Shown here: positions 4,456-5,268 of the stretch, in pieces
Layout: each line of letters starts with the position of its first letter
Numbering within the stretch: position 1 is the first letter of the stretch
From: Pseudomonadota bacterium
Lineage (GTDB): Bacteria > SAR324 > XYD2-FULL-50-16 > JAHJRI01
Reading direction: 5' to 3'
Length of the DNA stretch: 5,268 nt
Assembly (NCBI GenBank): GCA_022360105.1
Contig: JAKSDL010000779.1
Location: forward strand, 1 to 5,268
Made by a program: the position numbers and the translations under genes
The notes under the pieces: generated by a model
What the model was told of the DNA's origin: nothing
Database searches by the model: none
Seen by the model: the letters and a program-made list of their open reading frames with translations, nothing else

Positions 4456-5268
4456 ATGAAAAAATCATTGGGACACCTTCCGAAATACAAAAAGGAAGAA
4501 CTGAAAGAAATTGTTAATATCATCCGTACCGTTGTCAAGAAGAAGGCCGAAATGATCATTCTTTTCGGGAGTTATGCCAGGGGAGACTGGGTAGAGGATA
4601 TCTATACCGAAGGCCATATTACCTACGAGTACAAAAGCGATTTTGATATCCTGGTGGTCGTAAAAACAAGAACCTTTGCCAATAGCGAAAATGTTTGGAG
4701 AAAAATAGAAGATCTTTTTGAGAAAAGCACTGTCGTGAAAACAAGAGTCAGTTTGATTGTCCACGATATTGATTCAGTGAACCGCATGCTTGCCAAAGGG
4801 CAGTACTTCTTTAGCGATATCAAAAAAGACGGTGTTTATTTATACAATTCCGGCAAGTTTAAACTGGCCCGCAGGAGAAAGTTAAAACCTCTTGAGAGAC
4901 AGCAGAGTGCACAAAAAGATTACGATCACTGGTTCAATAGCGCTGGTGAGTTCTTAGAATTTTTTCAAATTGCTACGGACAAAAGATATCTTCATAAAGC
5001 CGCATTTGAGCTTCACCAGGCAACCGAACGCTATTTGGCAGCGCTCCTACTTGTGTTTACCGGCTATAAACCTAAAACCCACGATTTAAAAGAACTGGTT
5101 CAGTCGGCCTCCAATCAAGACCCGGCGGTATTAACGGTATTTCCCAAAACAGACAAACTGGAAAAAAAGAGATTTAGCCTGTTGCGACGAGCATACATCG
5201 ATGCCCGTTATGACATGGAGAATTTCAAAGTGACCAGGGAAGATTTGCAATGGCTGGGAGAACGGGTC
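4456..5268 (+). CDS. MNT-HEPN fusion: minimal nucleotidyltransferase plus HEPN domain (open at right edge)
   Basis: 271 codons are visible from ATG 4456, with no stop before the window ends. An in-frame TGA at 4441 fixes the ATG as the first possible start of that type; no clear Shine-Dalgarno precedes it. Residues 34-44 (IILFGSYARGD) and 61-69 (SDFDILVVV) are the GS...DxD nucleotidyltransferase motifs, separated by an insert of about 17 residues rich in Tyr and acidic residues. At the position where a third Asp is usual, I read RVSLIVHD (97-104), with Ser rather than Asp likely at the site. From about 150 a HEPN domain follows: HKAAFELHQATERYLAALL (180-198), GYKPKTHDLKEL (203-214), RRAYIDARYD (244-253). 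The RX4-6H RNase motif of toxic HEPN proteins is not seen. In type VII HepT-MntA systems these domains are separate genes, with MntA adding AMP to HepT; here they are fused. Its role (toxin-antitoxin-like, nucleotide transfer or small-molecule binding) cannot be settled. It is transcribed away from all other genes here. Confidence 0.88.
   Translation, partial: MKKSLGHLPKYKKEELKEIVNIIRTVVKKKAEMIILFGSYARGDWVEDIYTEGHITYEYKSDFDILVVVKTRTFANSENVWRKIEDLFEKSTVVKTRVSLIVHDIDSVNRMLAKGQYFFSDIKKDGVYLYNSGKFKLARRRKLKPLERQQSAQKDYDHWFNSAGEFLEFFQIATDKRYLHKAAFELHQATERYLAALLLVFTGYKPKTHDLKELVQSASNQDPAVLTVFPKTDKLEKKRFSLLRRAYIDARYDMENFKVTREDLQWLGERV

Noticed and set aside
4465..4823. Two minus-strand open frames opposite the MNT-HEPN gene
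   Set aside because: The plus strand carries clear MNT motifs across the whole stretch; the minus frames have no recognisable motifs.

Overview
The window reads like ordinary chromosomal DNA of a moderately AT-rich Gram-negative bacterium. Supporting signs are a lipoprotein signal with a lipobox cysteine, a DUF2459/TIGR02117-type protein, strong GGAGG-type ribosome binding sites and sigma70-like promoters. A delta-proteobacterial (Desulfobacterota-like) host is my best guess, because the mix of gene families and a possible half of a dispersed palindromic repeat fit that group. No marker gene fixes the taxonomy.

Layout, left to right. A minus-strand gene runs off the left edge at 1-169 (N-terminus of a probable DinB-like protein). 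A hairpin plus T-tract terminator follows at about 193-236. Then come four minus-strand genes: a class I SAM-dependent methyltransferase (328-1155, TTG start), a TauE/SafE-type membrane transporter (1402-2139), a membrane-anchored LuxR-type regulator (2262-3179) and a DUF2459 lipoprotein (3299-4060 or 3299-3952). After a 395-base gap in intact coding (332 bases if measured from the outermost possible start at 4123), a plus-strand gene starts at 4456 and leaves the window open at the right edge. It encodes a minimal nucleotidyltransferase fused to a HEPN domain.

The minus-strand genes are separated by 119-246 bases, and several gaps hold promoter-like or terminator-like signals. They look like individually transcribed genes rather than one operon. 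The one plausible functional pairing is the LuxR-type regulator with the transporter just downstream, but a weak terminator candidate lies between them.

The most unusual point is the 5' end of the lipoprotein gene. A good promoter and an ideal GGAGG site drive the first ~20 codons of what looks like a DUF6364-type antitoxin. That stub then runs in frame through a repeat-like segment into the lipoprotein signal peptide. I see no convincing wholly new multi-gene system. The MNT-HEPN fusion belongs to a known class related to two-gene HEPN/MNT toxin-antitoxin modules, with notable departures at key motif positions.
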